Shown here: positions 1 through 11,095 of the stretch, piece after piece
Numbering within the stretch: the stretch's first letter is position 1
Layout: every line of letters starts with the position of its first letter
NCBI GenBank assembly: GCA_024291935.2
Contig: CM044321.1
Span: 59,328,985-59,392,984 of the forward strand
Direction: 5' to 3'
Origin: Okapia johnstoni
Taxonomy: Eukaryota > Chordata > Mammalia > Artiodactyla > Giraffidae
DNA length: 64,000 bases
The notes under the pieces: model-generated
The model's database searches: none
Seen by the model: the letters and a program-made list of their open reading frames with translations, nothing else
What the model was told of the DNA's origin: nothing
Made by a program: the position numbers and the translations under genes

Positions 1-597
1 GTTTGCAAGACAAGCAAAGGTGGGTCTTAAAGTGGCAGTGGCAGCCTTGTGCAGAAACACTGTCTGCTTGACTCTTAGGTTCTATAAAGGTACAAAAATC
101 CATGAAGCTGCTGTTCCAGACACCGTTTTTTTTTGTTTTTGGCCATCCCGCTCTGTTCATAGGAAAGGACCTCTGACTGTTCCTTGAGCAAGCATCTTGG
201 CTTTGGGTGTGGTCTTTCCCGTCCCTGCCGGGCTTGGGGCTTCCTCTAGGATTGGTAGTTGAGAATGCTTGTCTAGCAGAAGACAAAGGTCACTTTTCAA
301 AACCAACCCCTGGGTTGTGTAGTTAGACAGTTTCCCCTCAGTGAATTTAGGATTCCCCGAGTTTTCCAAGTCACAGGATGTCAGGAATATGTAGGAAATG
401 ACAAGACAATGCAAGAAAGAACTAAACACAAGTCATAGATGCCTTAGCATATTTTTTGACAGTGTATAGGAGAGTCTAAAACATGCTTAGTATTCTGTCT
501 TTTGTGTAGCAAATAAAGGGCAATAAAGAAATACACATCTATCTGCTTATTTGGGCAAAGATATACACCAGAAGCTACTGAGATTGGTTATCTACAG
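1..597. other. Intronic or flanking DNA, nothing recognised
   Basis: This is mixed-composition sequence with a short poly-T near 127-137. I see no exon, repeat family or RNA gene. It should be intron of GUCY1B2, because the next exon after 9264 was not found in the window. Confidence 0.4.
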
Positions 598-786
598 CAG
601 TCGTCCTCAAACTTTTTGGCACCAGGGACCTGTTTCGTAGAAGATAGTGTTTCTACAGGCCAGGAAGTGGGGGGGATGATTTCAGTTTTATTCAAGCACA
701 TTTATTGTGCACTTTGTTTCTATTATTATTACATCAGCTCCACCTCAGATCATCTGGGATTAGATCCTGGAGGCTGGGGACCCCTG
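598..786 (+). mobile_element. hAT-type MITE copy 1
   Basis: The element starts CAGTCGTCCTCAAAC and ends GGGGACCCCTG, giving imperfect terminal inverted repeats. The flanks atctacag and gcgtacag share their last five bases, fitting a decayed 8-bp target duplication. The body includes ACCAGGGACCTGTTT and a TATTATTATTACAT stretch. It is the same family, in opposite orientation, as 23702-23907. Confidence 0.65.
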
Positions 787-1344
787 GCGTACAGGGCGCT
801 GGGAATGGGTGGAAATGGAGCAGTCGTGGAGTGTATGCGCACAGGGAGGGGAACTTCTCTGAGCAAAATTTTTGCACAATTCTGGTTTGGGGAATCATGT
901 TGATGATTCTTACACTTGAAGAAATAAGTAAGGATAGGGAAAACTCTAAGATGGGATACAGACAGAAACAAATGAACAAAAGAGTATTTCAACAGAATAG
1001 TTCTGAATAACCTCATACCCCAGGGGGCAACCAAAGAGCCCAGGGGGCAAAAAAAATAGTAAACTCTGAACACAGGATTCAGACTCTGTCCTTTAGGCTA
1101 AAGACAAAACGAACTTTAAATAAACATTTGACTATAGTGAGTTGGCTTCCTTCCCACAGCAGTGTGAGTTAACAAATCTGAAATGACTTTCTGATCGCCC
1201 AAAGATTAAATCTATAAGGAAAAATGTGGGAAATGATGGGAACCAGGTTTCTCTTTGTGTGAGAAAGAAGAAGAATAGAAGGAAGCCTGTGGTGTAGATT
1301 AGGAAAGCTACCCTGAGAAGACCACAGAGCCCATCCCAGCTTCA
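787..1344. other. Intronic DNA, nothing recognised
   Basis: There is no recognisable repeat or exon; a duplicated CCCAGGGGGCAA unit occurs near 1018-1050. Confidence 0.35.
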
Positions 1345-1410
1345 GACAGAGAGAGAGAGAGAGAGAGAAGGGAGGGAGGAAGGAGAGAAAGAGAAAGGAA
1401 GAAAGGAAAA
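1345..1410 (+). repeat. GA microsatellite and homopurine tract
   Basis: An (AG)n run of about ten units is followed by GGGA/GAAA-rich sequence, giving about 60 consecutive purines. Such tracts can form triplex DNA. Confidence 0.85.
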
Positions 1411-1629
1411 TGGGTGGATGGTGTGTGTGTTCAGGGTTCCTTGAAGAAATGACAGATTTCAGAGCTGGCGCAGGAAAAGGATGAATTTATAACATCTTGT
1501 CATGCCAGAAAGTAAAGAAGTGATCAGAGAATGATGGGGACATGACCAAAGGACATAAAGACCAGCTTGGAGGGGCTCTTACTGGCTAAATCTTGGAGAA
1601 TTTGAGCATTAAAATAACAAAAATATAAG

Positions 1630-2760
1630 ATTATAGCCTATTTAAAAAAATAAGAGTAAAGAGTTCACACTGGTATAGATAGGGAAAATTCTTCCTTATA
1701 GTAGAAATTCAACCAATGAATTAAAAGGAATGATATGCCTAGAAAAAAAAAATCACCATTTGACCACATTATAATTATTGATTCAAATAAGAATCACCAG
1801 TGAATACTAAAATTAGGGGAGGGAGAGTTTGAGAAGCAACAAGATATAGACATAGTCTGAAAGTATCTCTCACAAGATACTAACTTCAAAGGGGGAAAAA
1901 TAATAACTTTACAACAGAGAAACCTGGCAGATTCCATGTAAACCAAGCAATCAAATTAGCACCACTAATGGGACAAATAGGCGTAAGATATCTCCTATGA
2001 TGAACTGGGAAGGACAAAACATAACCCTCTGGTCTTCCTGCCAAGCAAGTATAGCCTGAACTGAATCACGAGAACACAGCAGATAATCCTGAACTGAGGG
2101 GCATGCTACAACATAGCTGGCCAAGGGGACTTCCCTGGCAGTCCTGTGGTTAAGATCTTGCCTTCCAGCGTAGGTGTGCAGGTTCAATCCCTGGTCAGGC
2201 AACTAACTCTCACATTGCCTCATAGCCAAAAACAAAACAAAACAAAAACCTCATAAAAACAGAAGCAATATTATAACAAATAAAAAAAGACTTTTAAAAA
2301 AATGGTCTACATCAAAAAAAAAAAATAGCTGACTAGAACTTTCTAAGTATGTCAACGTTATAAGACACCAAGACTCAGGGACTGTTCCAAACTAAAGAAA
2401 GTCAAAGAAATGTGACAACCAACTTGACCCAGGGTTTTCTTTGTCCTACAGGACATTACTGGGAAAGCTGGGAAAATCTCAATCAACTCTATAGGTTAGA
2501 TAATAGCACCATAGCAACATTCATTTCCTGAACTGAACTGGTTACATAAGAGCACTTTTGGAATAAAGAGACATCATCTTCTTAACATACCAACGATTCA
2601 GGAAAAAAATATAGATATAGAGGGAAGGATAGAGCCAACGTGGTAAAATGTTAACATTTTGGGAATATGAATGAAGAGCGTACGGCAATTCTTCGTACTA
2701 TTCTTACAATCCTTCTGTGAGTTTGAAATCATGTCAAAGTAAAAAGGTTTCACTGATTGT
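1630..2760 (+). mobile_element. L1 3' UTR-like fragment, interrupted by a SINE
   Basis: The block ends with TGTGAGTTTGAAATCATGTC before an A-rich end, and contains TGGTAAAATGTTAACATTTT, both typical of old mammalian L1 3' ends. A CHR-type SINE at 2126-2248 splits it. Confidence 0.55.
2126..2248 (+). mobile_element. CHR-type (tRNA-derived) SINE
   Basis: It begins GGGACTTCCCTGGCAGTCC and carries the degenerate B box GTTCAATCCCTGG, ending in an A-rich CAAAACAAAACAAAA tail. Confidence 0.8.
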
Positions 2761-3813
2761 CCTGAAAAAACCTTAGGAAATCTAACATCTGAAGACCACA
2801 GTTCTCTACCACCAGCTGAGGTACAGCTGGCTCCTGGGTCTCTGGAACATTCTGAATTTTGCTAGGTAGAATCAGGGCATTATGATTATGCCTTAAAATG
2901 CCTTTATCTTGTTAGAGATTCATACTGAAATATTTATGGGTACAATTATGGGAAACCTGAGATTCGCTTGAAGATTTTCCAGCAAAAACAAAACCAGAAA
3001 TAAGGGTGGAGGAACCACAGAGAAGAAACGAGATTGGCAAAATATGAATACTGATTGAAGCTGCGTGAAGGGGATGTGGGCTTCAGTGTGCAATTCTCTT
3101 GATTTGTGTGTGTGTGTGAAAAATTCTATTAAAAAGCGGGATTTTTTTTTTTTTTTAAATAGAAGGGTTCTTTGATGGCAGGAAAATAATCAGTCACAGA
3201 GTGTCTGTGCTCAGCTTCTCAGGAGAGAGCTGTAGGGCCTTCTGGGAAGCTTTTCAGTTGGAATGATGTATAAGCTCAAACTTTCTGACTTAACAAGCTT
3301 GGCTCTCCGGTGTTACCAGGAAATGTTTACTTCTTGCTGGGCGACAGCTCAAGGGACTGGAAAGAGCAGAGGTAGGCTGTGCAGGGTGGGTGGCGGGAGG
3401 GGACACCTGCTAAGGCCCAGTCGGGGCCCAGAGCTGCCGCCACCCACACTGGGCCTTCTGGGCAAAGGGCCCTCTCCAGGCTGGCCTGCCCACAACCTCT
3501 GCCCACCTCCCATCACCCAGAAACAAGTGACAAGAACTACTCCTCATGGTGACCCATGCAAGGCACCCAGAAAAGCATGTGCTCTTCCACAAGACAGGGG
3601 AGGGACTGCCAGGCATTTTCGAGATTTTTTTTCCTTTGAAAATGGGTCTTTTCCCCCCAAAAGCTTGGGTATCCAAAGGAATAAGCTTCAGATACCTGGA
3701 AAGAACCATTCTTCTAGAGCACTCTTCTTCTCAACAATATTACTTCAACCAGGCATGAGATAATGGATGGGAAAATCTTCTGTGAGGAGGTAGAGGCCTT
3801 TAAGAAAGGGAGA
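2761..3813. other. Intronic DNA without supported genes
   Basis: It contains a short TG run near 3105-3118 and poly-T at about 3142-3156. The open frames around 3263-3763 appear in several phases and on both strands and have no conserved look. Confidence 0.35.
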
Positions 3814-3940
3814 GGGGGACTGCTCTGGCAGTCCAGGTGGTTAAGACTCCAATGGGTGGAGCACAGGTCTCGATCCCTGGTGGGGGAACTAAGATCTCAT
3901 ATGCCACAGCCAAAAAATAGAAGGCAAAAAAAGAAAGAAA
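3814..3940 (+). mobile_element. CHR-type SINE
   Basis: It begins GGGGGACTGCTCTGGCAGTC, has a decayed B box (TCTCGATCCCTGG) and an AAAAAAGAAAGAAAGG tail. Confidence 0.7.
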
Positions 3941-3980
3941 GGAACAGCTCTCCATGTTGGTACCATAGGTTACCAGGAGG

Positions 3981-4195
3981 AAAAGTGAAAGCGTTAGTCA
4001 CTCAATCATGTCCAACTCTTTGCAACCCCATGGACTGTAGCCCACCAGGCTCCTCTGTCCATGGGATTCTCCAGGCAAGAATACTGGAGTGGGTTGCCAT
4101 GCCCTCCTCAAGGGGATCTTCCTGACCCAGGAACTGGGCCCAGGTCTCCCACATTCAGGCAGATTCTTTACTGTCTAAGCCACCAGGGAAGCCCC
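3981..4195 (-). mobile_element. Bov-tA SINE
   Basis: It reads from the BovB-derived tail (GTGAAAGCGTTAGTCACTCA) to the tRNA-derived head (GAGCCACCAGGGAAGCCCC equivalent), full length on the minus strand. Confidence 0.9.
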
Positions 4196-4621
4196 ACAAG
4201 GAGGAAACAGATTCTTAACTGGGGGGGGTTGATTCCTGGTACAGCAATATGTTTATCAGGTAGTAGGAAAAAAAAACGGAATTGGGAAATGGATTCAGGC
4301 AGCTCAGGTAGGAGACCGTCTACAGCTGAGGTGCTGCTTCACTCACGCCTGGTATGAGCTGCCTGCTTCCTGGTAAGCTTTGGAGCAGAGAAGTCTGCCC
4401 ACCAAGGGGTCCACCGGTTGGGCTCAGGAGGGAGGGGTCTGCTTTGTTGAGTGGAAGATACTTTGCTCACATTATTGAACTTCATCTTTAGGATAACCAC
4501 CCGATGTAGGTGCTGTAGGTACCAGCAATGTTTACCAACGAGGAATTTGCCCCAGGTCACCCTCTTAGGGGATGATGCAGCCAGGAAGCACACCCAGGGC
4601 TGACCAGTTCCAAAGATCTTG

Positions 4622-4766
4622 CCAGGAACATCCCTGGTGGTCCAGCGGTTAAGACTCTGCGCTCTCAATGCAGGAGCCCGGGTTCCGTCCCAGGTCAGGG
4701 AACTAGATCCCACATGTCACAACTGAGACCCGGCACAGCCAAATAAATAAAAATAAATGTTGTTTA
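4622..4766 (+). mobile_element. CHR-type SINE
   Basis: TCCCTGGTGGTCCAGCGGTT head, GGGTTCCGTCCCAGG B box, and AAATAAATAAAAATAAAT tail. Confidence 0.8.
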
Positions 4767-4799
4767 AAAAGAAAGCAGTCCACTGCTCCTCCCGCCCAC

Positions 4800-4950
4800 C
4801 GGCTGCAGTGCTGGCCTCGGCATCAGGACACCTGAGTTGTATCCCCATTTTTGGTTGGTCACAGGATCTGGGCTGTTTATTCCACCTCAGAGAGTCACAG
4901 TAAAGATCAAATGGTAACGCCTGATTTCAGGACCTTGTGAAATGTTATGT
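4800..4950 (+). mobile_element. MIR SINE fragment
   Basis: Degraded MIR core: a GCATCAGGACACCTGAGTT segment followed by a CTGGGCTGTTTATTCCACCT segment. Confidence 0.4.
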
Positions 4951-5595
4951 GGTTCCTCTTCTTTTTAAAGAGCTAGGTGCAGAGAAGGCTTGCTGGCACT
5001 TGCTGATGGCTAACTGTTGAAATGCGTTTTACTGCTGGTTTCTTAGCGGGCGAAGTCTAGACGGGCACAGCTGTGCCAAATGGCTGTGGTGTGTTGTTTT
5101 GAATTTTGTCACTTCAGATCACTAATAACCCACTTACACGCTAAGTAGGCACTTATTCATACACAGAACAATTCTTATGCAAGGCTCAACCTGCCATCTG
5201 GTGCCTTCCTGAATTATGCTAATCAGAAAGCACAGAGCTATGCAGCAGCAGAGGGGCCTGGAAAAGTCCCAACAATTTCTTAAAGGTCGAAAAATGGCAT
5301 TCTGGAGCCTGTGCGCAAGGCAAAGTACTAACGAGCACTTTGTAACGGAGCATGCACTTTTCCTTTGTCTATGGGAAGAGTTTGTCTCGACTGACCAATG
5401 TCTTTTGTTAAACAATGGAATGCCCTTCCTGCAGACTTCTCTCCTCCATCAGGGGCTTGCTTTCTCTGATTTATGCAAGATAGATAGACAGACAGACAGG
5501 ACATTCACCCAGATCTATCTAATTCCAAAGGCTTTTCTAGAGACCTAGTACCCACCCAGTAGGTGGGTACTATTTATATACATATATGGTGGGTC

Positions 5596-5774
5596 ATGCA
5601 TGCACATTCAGTCATGTCTGACTCCTTGCAACCCCATGGGCTGCTCTGTCAATGGAATTTTCCAGGCAAGAATACTTGAATGGGTTGCCATTTCCTTCTC
5701 CAGGGGATCTCACCCGTGTCTCTTGCATCTCCTGCATTGGTAGGTAGGTCCTTTACCAGCAAGCCACTGGAAGA
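5596..5774 (-). mobile_element. Bov-tA SINE, internally shortened
   Basis: Tail-to-head order shows a minus-strand copy. The GTAGCCCACCAGGCTCC segment is reduced to GCTGCTCTGTCAATGG. Confidence 0.85.
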
Positions 5775-5799
5775 TCCATTATCTGAATCTATATTGGTA

Positions 5800-5865
5800 T
5801 ATCTATAGCTATACCTACAGATATATCTATATCTATATATACCTATAGATCGATAAATAGATATG
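5800..5865 (+). repeat. TATC/TA-rich microsatellite
   Basis: Imperfect TATATCTATA units repeat over about 65 bases. A separate (GATA/GACA) run is at about 5479-5500. Confidence 0.75.
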
Positions 5866-6329
5866 AAGAGAGAGAAGCCACATAGGCCATGCTTTCCAGG
5901 ACCATCCTTATTCTAAGCCTCATGCATGCGTTTACTCAATTTTGAATCCCAACTTTTTATTTGAAAAATGCATTTACCATACCTATACACCCTTTCAAGG
6001 ATAGGCCAACAGATGTTACTGAGAGGAAACTACTCTTCTGATTTTCAAGCTAGACAGAGAGAAATCACAGCACTAGACTTTGGCCTTTGGTAGGAAGGCA
6101 ACGTGAGTCAGCCTACATGTTGGTCTATACACTTGTTGCTGCCTCTAAACGTATTGGTTGGTTTGGAAGTGTGGGTAGGCGTGTGATGGGATCTCTCTGG
6201 TTAAAGTACTGCTACACCACATGGCATCCACAATCACACATAGTCACCAAAACAGCCTGGGTGTGATATTAGAGGTATGTAGTATTTCTTTCTGGACACG
6301 TAAATACTGGTTAGAATTCCTGTACTGGT

Positions 6330-6720
6330 CTGCTAGGACTGCCTAAGCAATATACTGTAGCCTGGTGTGTGGTCTAAAACAAACATTTATTTTTCTCAGT
6401 TCTGGGGGTAGAAGTTCAAAGTCAAGGTGCCAGTATGGCAGGTCCTAGTGAGAGCTCTCCTCCTGGCTTCTCCCTCTCTCCCTACATTATGTGTGTGTGC
6501 GGTGGGGAAAGACAGAGACAGACAGACAGGCAAGAGACAGAAAACAAGCTCTTCAGTGTCTCTTCCTATCAGGGCATTAATCTCATCATAAGGGTCCCAC
6601 CCTCATAACCTCGTCTAAATATCTCCCCAAAGGCCCCCTCTCCAAGTCCATCACATGGGGGTTTGGATTTCAACACAGGAACTTGAGAGTGGACACAATT
6701 CAGTCCACAGCAGTTCTCAA
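6330..6720 (-). mobile_element. MLT1-type (ERVL-MaLR) solo LTR
   Basis: Read on the minus strand it starts near TGTGGACTGAATTGTGTCC, passes GGGGCCTTTGGGGAGATATT and a polyadenylation-like segment, and ends near CCTAGCAGACC, the order of an MLT1 LTR. It has no coding content. Confidence 0.6.
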
Positions 6721-6914
6721 TTTAAAAGAGATTTTCAAAATCTTGAAAAATACCTGTTTCTTACAGCTACACTCTCCAGATCATGAGATGACCAAACTTT
6801 CCCTGCAAAGGGCCAAGAGTCAATAGTTTCTGCTTTGAAGATCACGTGGTCTGTGGGGTAGTGCATGGTTGAATAAGAGGGGATCTGCCTGTGTGCTTTG
6901 ATATTTAACACCGT

Positions 6915-7160
6915 AAGTGAAAGTGAAGGTGCTCAGTCGGGTCCAACTCTTTGCAACCCCATGGGCTATACAGTCCATGGAATTCTCCAGGCCAGAATAC
7001 TGGAGTGGGTAGCCTTTCCTTACTCCAGAGGATCTTCCCAACCCAGGGATCAAACCCAGGTCTCCCACATTGCAGGTGGATTTTTTTACCAGCTGAGCCA
7101 CAAGGCAAGCCCAAGAATACTGGAGAGGGTAGTCTATCCCTTCTCCTGCATCTTCTCTAA
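6915..7160 (-). mobile_element. Bov-tA SINE with a second partial head
   Basis: A full minus-strand Bov-tA ends at about 7112 and is followed by AAGAATACTGGAGAGGGTAG, a repeated internal SINE segment, then unique DNA. The same junction occurs at 36507 and 38072. Confidence 0.85.
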
Positions 7161-8439
7161 CATTGTAAGCACATATGGAAAAGACCTAAGAAGCCATTTA
7201 TAAGCAGATGACCTCCCCCGCACCCCCCAGATCTCTTGGGCAGGTGTACTAAACAAGAAGACAGAGAGGCAGCACCCGGGGCCAGCATGTGGCTGTTCAG
7301 GAGCGGAGTTGAATCTGGCAGCCAGATTTCCGGACTCCCAGCCCAGGGGGCAGCCCAGAGCCCTCTAAAGAGCCCTCGCCCTGGGGTCAGACTCCCACAG
7401 GAAATCCTCACCCCACCTGCCTCTCGACAGCCCAAGCCCCACACAAACCCCCACCCCACCCCCGGCATCGGCTGCGTGATGACAGAGGGTTCTGGGAGCC
7501 CACCCCCGCAACAGGCAGGACAGGGTAGGAGTGGGGTAAGGACCAGGAGGTACTGGGCCAGCTTTTCTCTAGAAGTCTCCCTGTGAACCCCTTTAGAAAG
7601 GGGAGTGGGTGCGGGGTCGCTCAAATGTGACCAGCAGGAGGCCGGAGGAGCCCTGCCTGGGCCACCCACGTCTCTGTCACAGGGTCACTGCCCGGGGAGG
7701 TGGGGCACTGGCATGGCAAGCCATCTGGAGATGGTGCTCCCTGGACCCCAAATTCAGGGAGCTGAAGGATCAACCACACATTTTACTCCCTGCACCTTAT
7801 TTTCAGCCTCAGAGACAATCTTATCGAATTCTATCAGGCGGTGCAGGTGACAAGTGACTGGGAGCTAACAGACATCTGGCTGGACCACTTGGCACCCCGA
7901 ATTCCTCCTCCCTCCCATCACCATCATCCTCCCCCCACCAGTTCTCACTGGCACGCCTGGCCCCTGCTTGGCTCAGACAAATGGCCTGATAAACCAGAGG
8001 CAGCAGGTAATCACCCTAGGCTGGGGCAGGTCTGCTCATCATACACGTCAGCTTCCTAAACCTCAACAGGTCCCCTCCAGATTCTGCAGACACTCCCAGC
8101 TTCTCCCAGATGTGATGCTCAGAAGGATTTTCTGCATCCAGAAGATGACTGGGGACAGGAGAAGAGACGCAGATGTCAATCACATTGCTATGTGAAAATC
8201 CAGGGGAAAGCCTTCTTTTCTACTGGGTCCAGATGCGTGAGATTAGGGCTGGCACATTTGTTTGTTTTTTTAATCAGAGAATTCTTCTGAGATTCAAAGG
8301 AAGGGGAAATAAACACAGCACCTCACCTGACACAGGCACATTACACATTCCTGCCGCATTCTAAAGGAGCCCCTTGTCCCTATGGGTTGAGTGGCTGCCC
8401 TGGTGTGTTCCTGAGCATACCTGCTGGGCTGGTTATGCT
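7161..8439. other. GC-rich intronic block, no gene supported
   Basis: The stretch is GC-rich and has long open frames on both strands in the same place (7157-7669 minus, 7236-7586 plus), which is what GC-rich noncoding DNA gives. No splice-framed conserved peptide was recognised. Confidence 0.4.
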
Positions 8440-8710
8440 GATGTTCAGTTTAGTCACTCAGTTGTGTCTGACTCTTTTTGACCCCATGGACTGCAGCACG
8501 CCAGGCCTCCCTGTCCATCACTAACTCCCAGAGTTTATTCAGACTCATGTCCATCAAGTCAGTGATGCCATCCAACCATCTCATCCTCTGTCGTCCCCTT
8601 GTCCTCCCATCTTTCCCAGCATCAGGGTCTTTTCAAATGCATCAGTTCTTCCCATCAGGTGGCCAAAGTATTTGGAGTTTCTGCTTCAGCATCAGTCCTT
8701 CCTGGCCTTA
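8440..8710 (-). mobile_element. BovB LINE 3' end fragment
   Basis: It contains the BovB terminal segment GTTCAGTTTAGTCACTCAG, then CATCTCATCCTCTGTCGTCC and GGTGGCCAAAGTATTTGGAG, the reverse complement of the BovB ORF end and 3' terminus. Confidence 0.85.
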
Positions 8711-9263
8711 ATCTATAACTGTCTCAGAAAGAGGTCCCCAGGATGGTAGATCCATTGGCTGGGCCCTCAGGGGTATTGTGAAACCAGCTAGAAACCACAT
8801 TCCTGCCTCCTGACCCTCTTGGCAGTTGCACAGGAACAGGTCTGAAGGCCCTGAGCTCCTGCCTCACCCACATTTCCAACACATCTGCCACAGGGTCTTA
8901 GGTGCCAGGTGACGATCCTGACGCCGTGTCCACCTGCCATAATTCCTAAATGCCATCCCAGCAAGACCCAAAGCTATGCTGCCTGTAAGGAATGGGCAAG
9001 GGAAATTTAACTGGGACTGAAAGAAGGGTGTTATCAAAGAGGCTGGAAGTGCTGGAGGGCTTCCTCGGCTCCCTGCTAGCAGCCCCTAAAGCTCAGAGCA
9101 GGGGAGGCCACCTGCCCCTCCTTCCTCTCCAGGCCCTGGCTCACTGTATGCTCCAAGCGGGGGAGAAGGAAGGAGAAAGGAAAGGAGGGTAGACTGGGTT
9201 GAACAGTGTCTCCATCAAAATCTAGGTCCACCAGAAACCAAAGAAAGCCCTATTCAGACTTAC

Positions 9264-9358
9264 CAAGAACCTTGCAGGCCTCTTGAATGAGCTTAATAGT
9301 GAGGATGTCATCATACACCGTGTAAGTCATGAAGGCGTCTTGCACATCTGCAGAAGCT
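9264..9358 (-). CDS. GUCY1B2: GUCY1B2 exon encoding H-NOX residues about 26-57
   Basis: This 95-nt exon opens with A, completing Lys with the AA of the preceding exon, then reads ASADVQDAFMTYTVYDD and ILTIKLIQEACKVL. It ends on G of the next split codon before a GTAAGT donor (9258-9263). The acceptor is TTTCAG. A second AG seven bases further in (TCTGCAG) would break the frame, so the first is used. The sequence belongs to the N-terminal helical half of the H-NOX fold; the heme-ligand His and the PAS, coiled-coil and cyclase domains come from later exons. I could not find the next exon in 1-9257, so the gene continues outside the window. Confidence 0.9.
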
Positions 9359-9659
9359 CTGAAAGATAAATCACAGCGCCATGGAAACCCAGAAACTGAA
9401 GTTCTGTCCCAGGAATACACCCACCTGGCAAGATACAACAAGAACTTTCCTGATTGTAAAGAATGGGAAGCATTGTATGTTTGTGTCTCAGCTCTCCAAT
9501 GCCACTTTCCCTGGGCCCTGGTCTGAGCCAAGAGCTCCCTTCTTGAGTAGAAGGTAGTTCCCTTCACGGTAGATGATGTGTTTCCCCAACTTCTGTCAAG
9601 AACATTGGTCTTACCCTCTAGCCTGGGTTACTAGATCATGACTTATTGTGAATTATCTT

Positions 9660-9884
9660 TGCGTGCTCACACTCAGTCACTTCAGTCATGTCCACCTCTT
9701 TGCAATTCCATGGACTGAATCCATGAGGCTTCTCTGTCCATGGAATTCTCCAGGCAAGAATACTGGAGTGGGTTGCTATACCCTCTGCCAGGGGCTGTTT
9801 CCAACCGAGGGATCGAACCTGTGTCTCCTGTGTCTCCTGCATTGCAGGTGGATCCTTTACCACTGAGCCACAGAGGAAGCCCAA
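9660..9884 (-). mobile_element. Bov-tA SINE
   Basis: Minus-strand copy lying about 300 bases upstream of the GUCY1B2 exon at 9264-9358, in the intron before it. Confidence 0.9.
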
Positions 9885-10895
9885 GCACCTGCAAATGGCA
9901 TTGTCTTGGCACATGTTAAGAACCTAATACATGGTAGTGAACTTGGAACTCAGTGGTCATGGTCTGAAACAGGTAGAGCAGCTGCTTCAGAATCTCTCGA
10001 TTTTGCAACGTACTTGGCTGGGTTGTAGGAGTTGCTGCTGGACTTCGGTTTTGTAACATCTGACCAGACCTGGTGAAGAGAGATTGAACCTGGGAATCAG
10101 AAAGCCGGCACTCTCGGCTTGCTCTTGTGTGGATCGCTAAGGTGTAGTTGACAATTCAGTTGACGTAGGGGAAAGGAGGCCTGTCAGGGAATGCTTCCCT
10201 GAGAAAGGGAGGTTTCACCAAAACTGAGGACTGGGTAGGCAAAGAGGAGCACTCTGGACAGAGTTTATGCTTTGAGGCAGCAGAGAGCATCTCTGAAGAG
10301 CAGGGATGAGCACAGAACATTTGAATTTATCCCAGAACACATCACAGAATCTTGGAATTGGGAGAGGTGAGAAATCTCCTAATTGTCGAATTTCCCACCC
10401 TACACAACTCAGTTTCTTCTTAACAAGCAGCTCACTGCTCTGCAAGCAATACATTGTATTCACAGACTGCTCTCTCTGATAGAAGGTTCTTTCTTAGGTT
10501 GAGCTGAGACCTACGTCTGAGCCCCATTTTGTTGAGCATCTGCTTTTGGCTAGAGATGAGAGATTATTTCTAATCACCCCTTGTCCTATTGAGGAAACAT
10601 GCTCAGAGAGGTCAGTGTCTCACCGGCATCAGCCAGTTGACAAATGAAGGATCTGGGCTCTGAAGCCCATAGAGCTCCTGCATTTTGCTGGGGCAGCTGG
10701 CTTTGGTTCTGCCCTTTGGAAAAAGGCAGACTGGGCTAGTCCCACCTCAAGATACCAAGCCTTCTATATTTGAAGATCCTTTCTCACTTCTAAATCTTCC
10801 AGTTTTTCTGGGATGAACCCTCCTTTGTCTTTCTAGAATTCACCTTCCTCACTGCAAAATGGGATAACGATACTTGTCTCCCATTTCTGGCAGGA

Positions 10896-11095
10896 GTATG
10901 TGAAAGTGAAAGTCGCTCAGTCGTCCGACTCTTTGCAACCCCATGGACTATACAGTCCATGGAATTCTCCAGGCCAGAATAGTGGAGTGGGTAGCCCTTC
11001 CCTTCTCCGGGGGATCTTTCCAACTCAGGGATCGAACCCAGGTCTCCCTCATTGCAGGCGGATTCTTTACCAGCTGAGCCACAAGGGGAGCCCTG
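10896..11095 (-). mobile_element. Bov-tA SINE
   Basis: Minus-strand copy of the subfamily carrying the near-palindrome CCATGGACTATACAGTCCAT. Confidence 0.9.

Noticed and set aside
5455..5510. Short spaced repeats as a CRISPR-like array
   Set aside because: It is a GATA/GACA microsatellite without spacers, in a vertebrate genome.
7157..7669. A 170-codon minus-strand open frame
   Set aside because: Overlaps plus-strand frames of similar length, lies in GC-rich intron, and has no conserved look.
9345..9351. Alternative acceptor TCTGCAG in the GUCY1B2 exon
   Set aside because: Using it would join AA to ATGTG and break the frame; the TTTCAG seven bases upstream keeps it.
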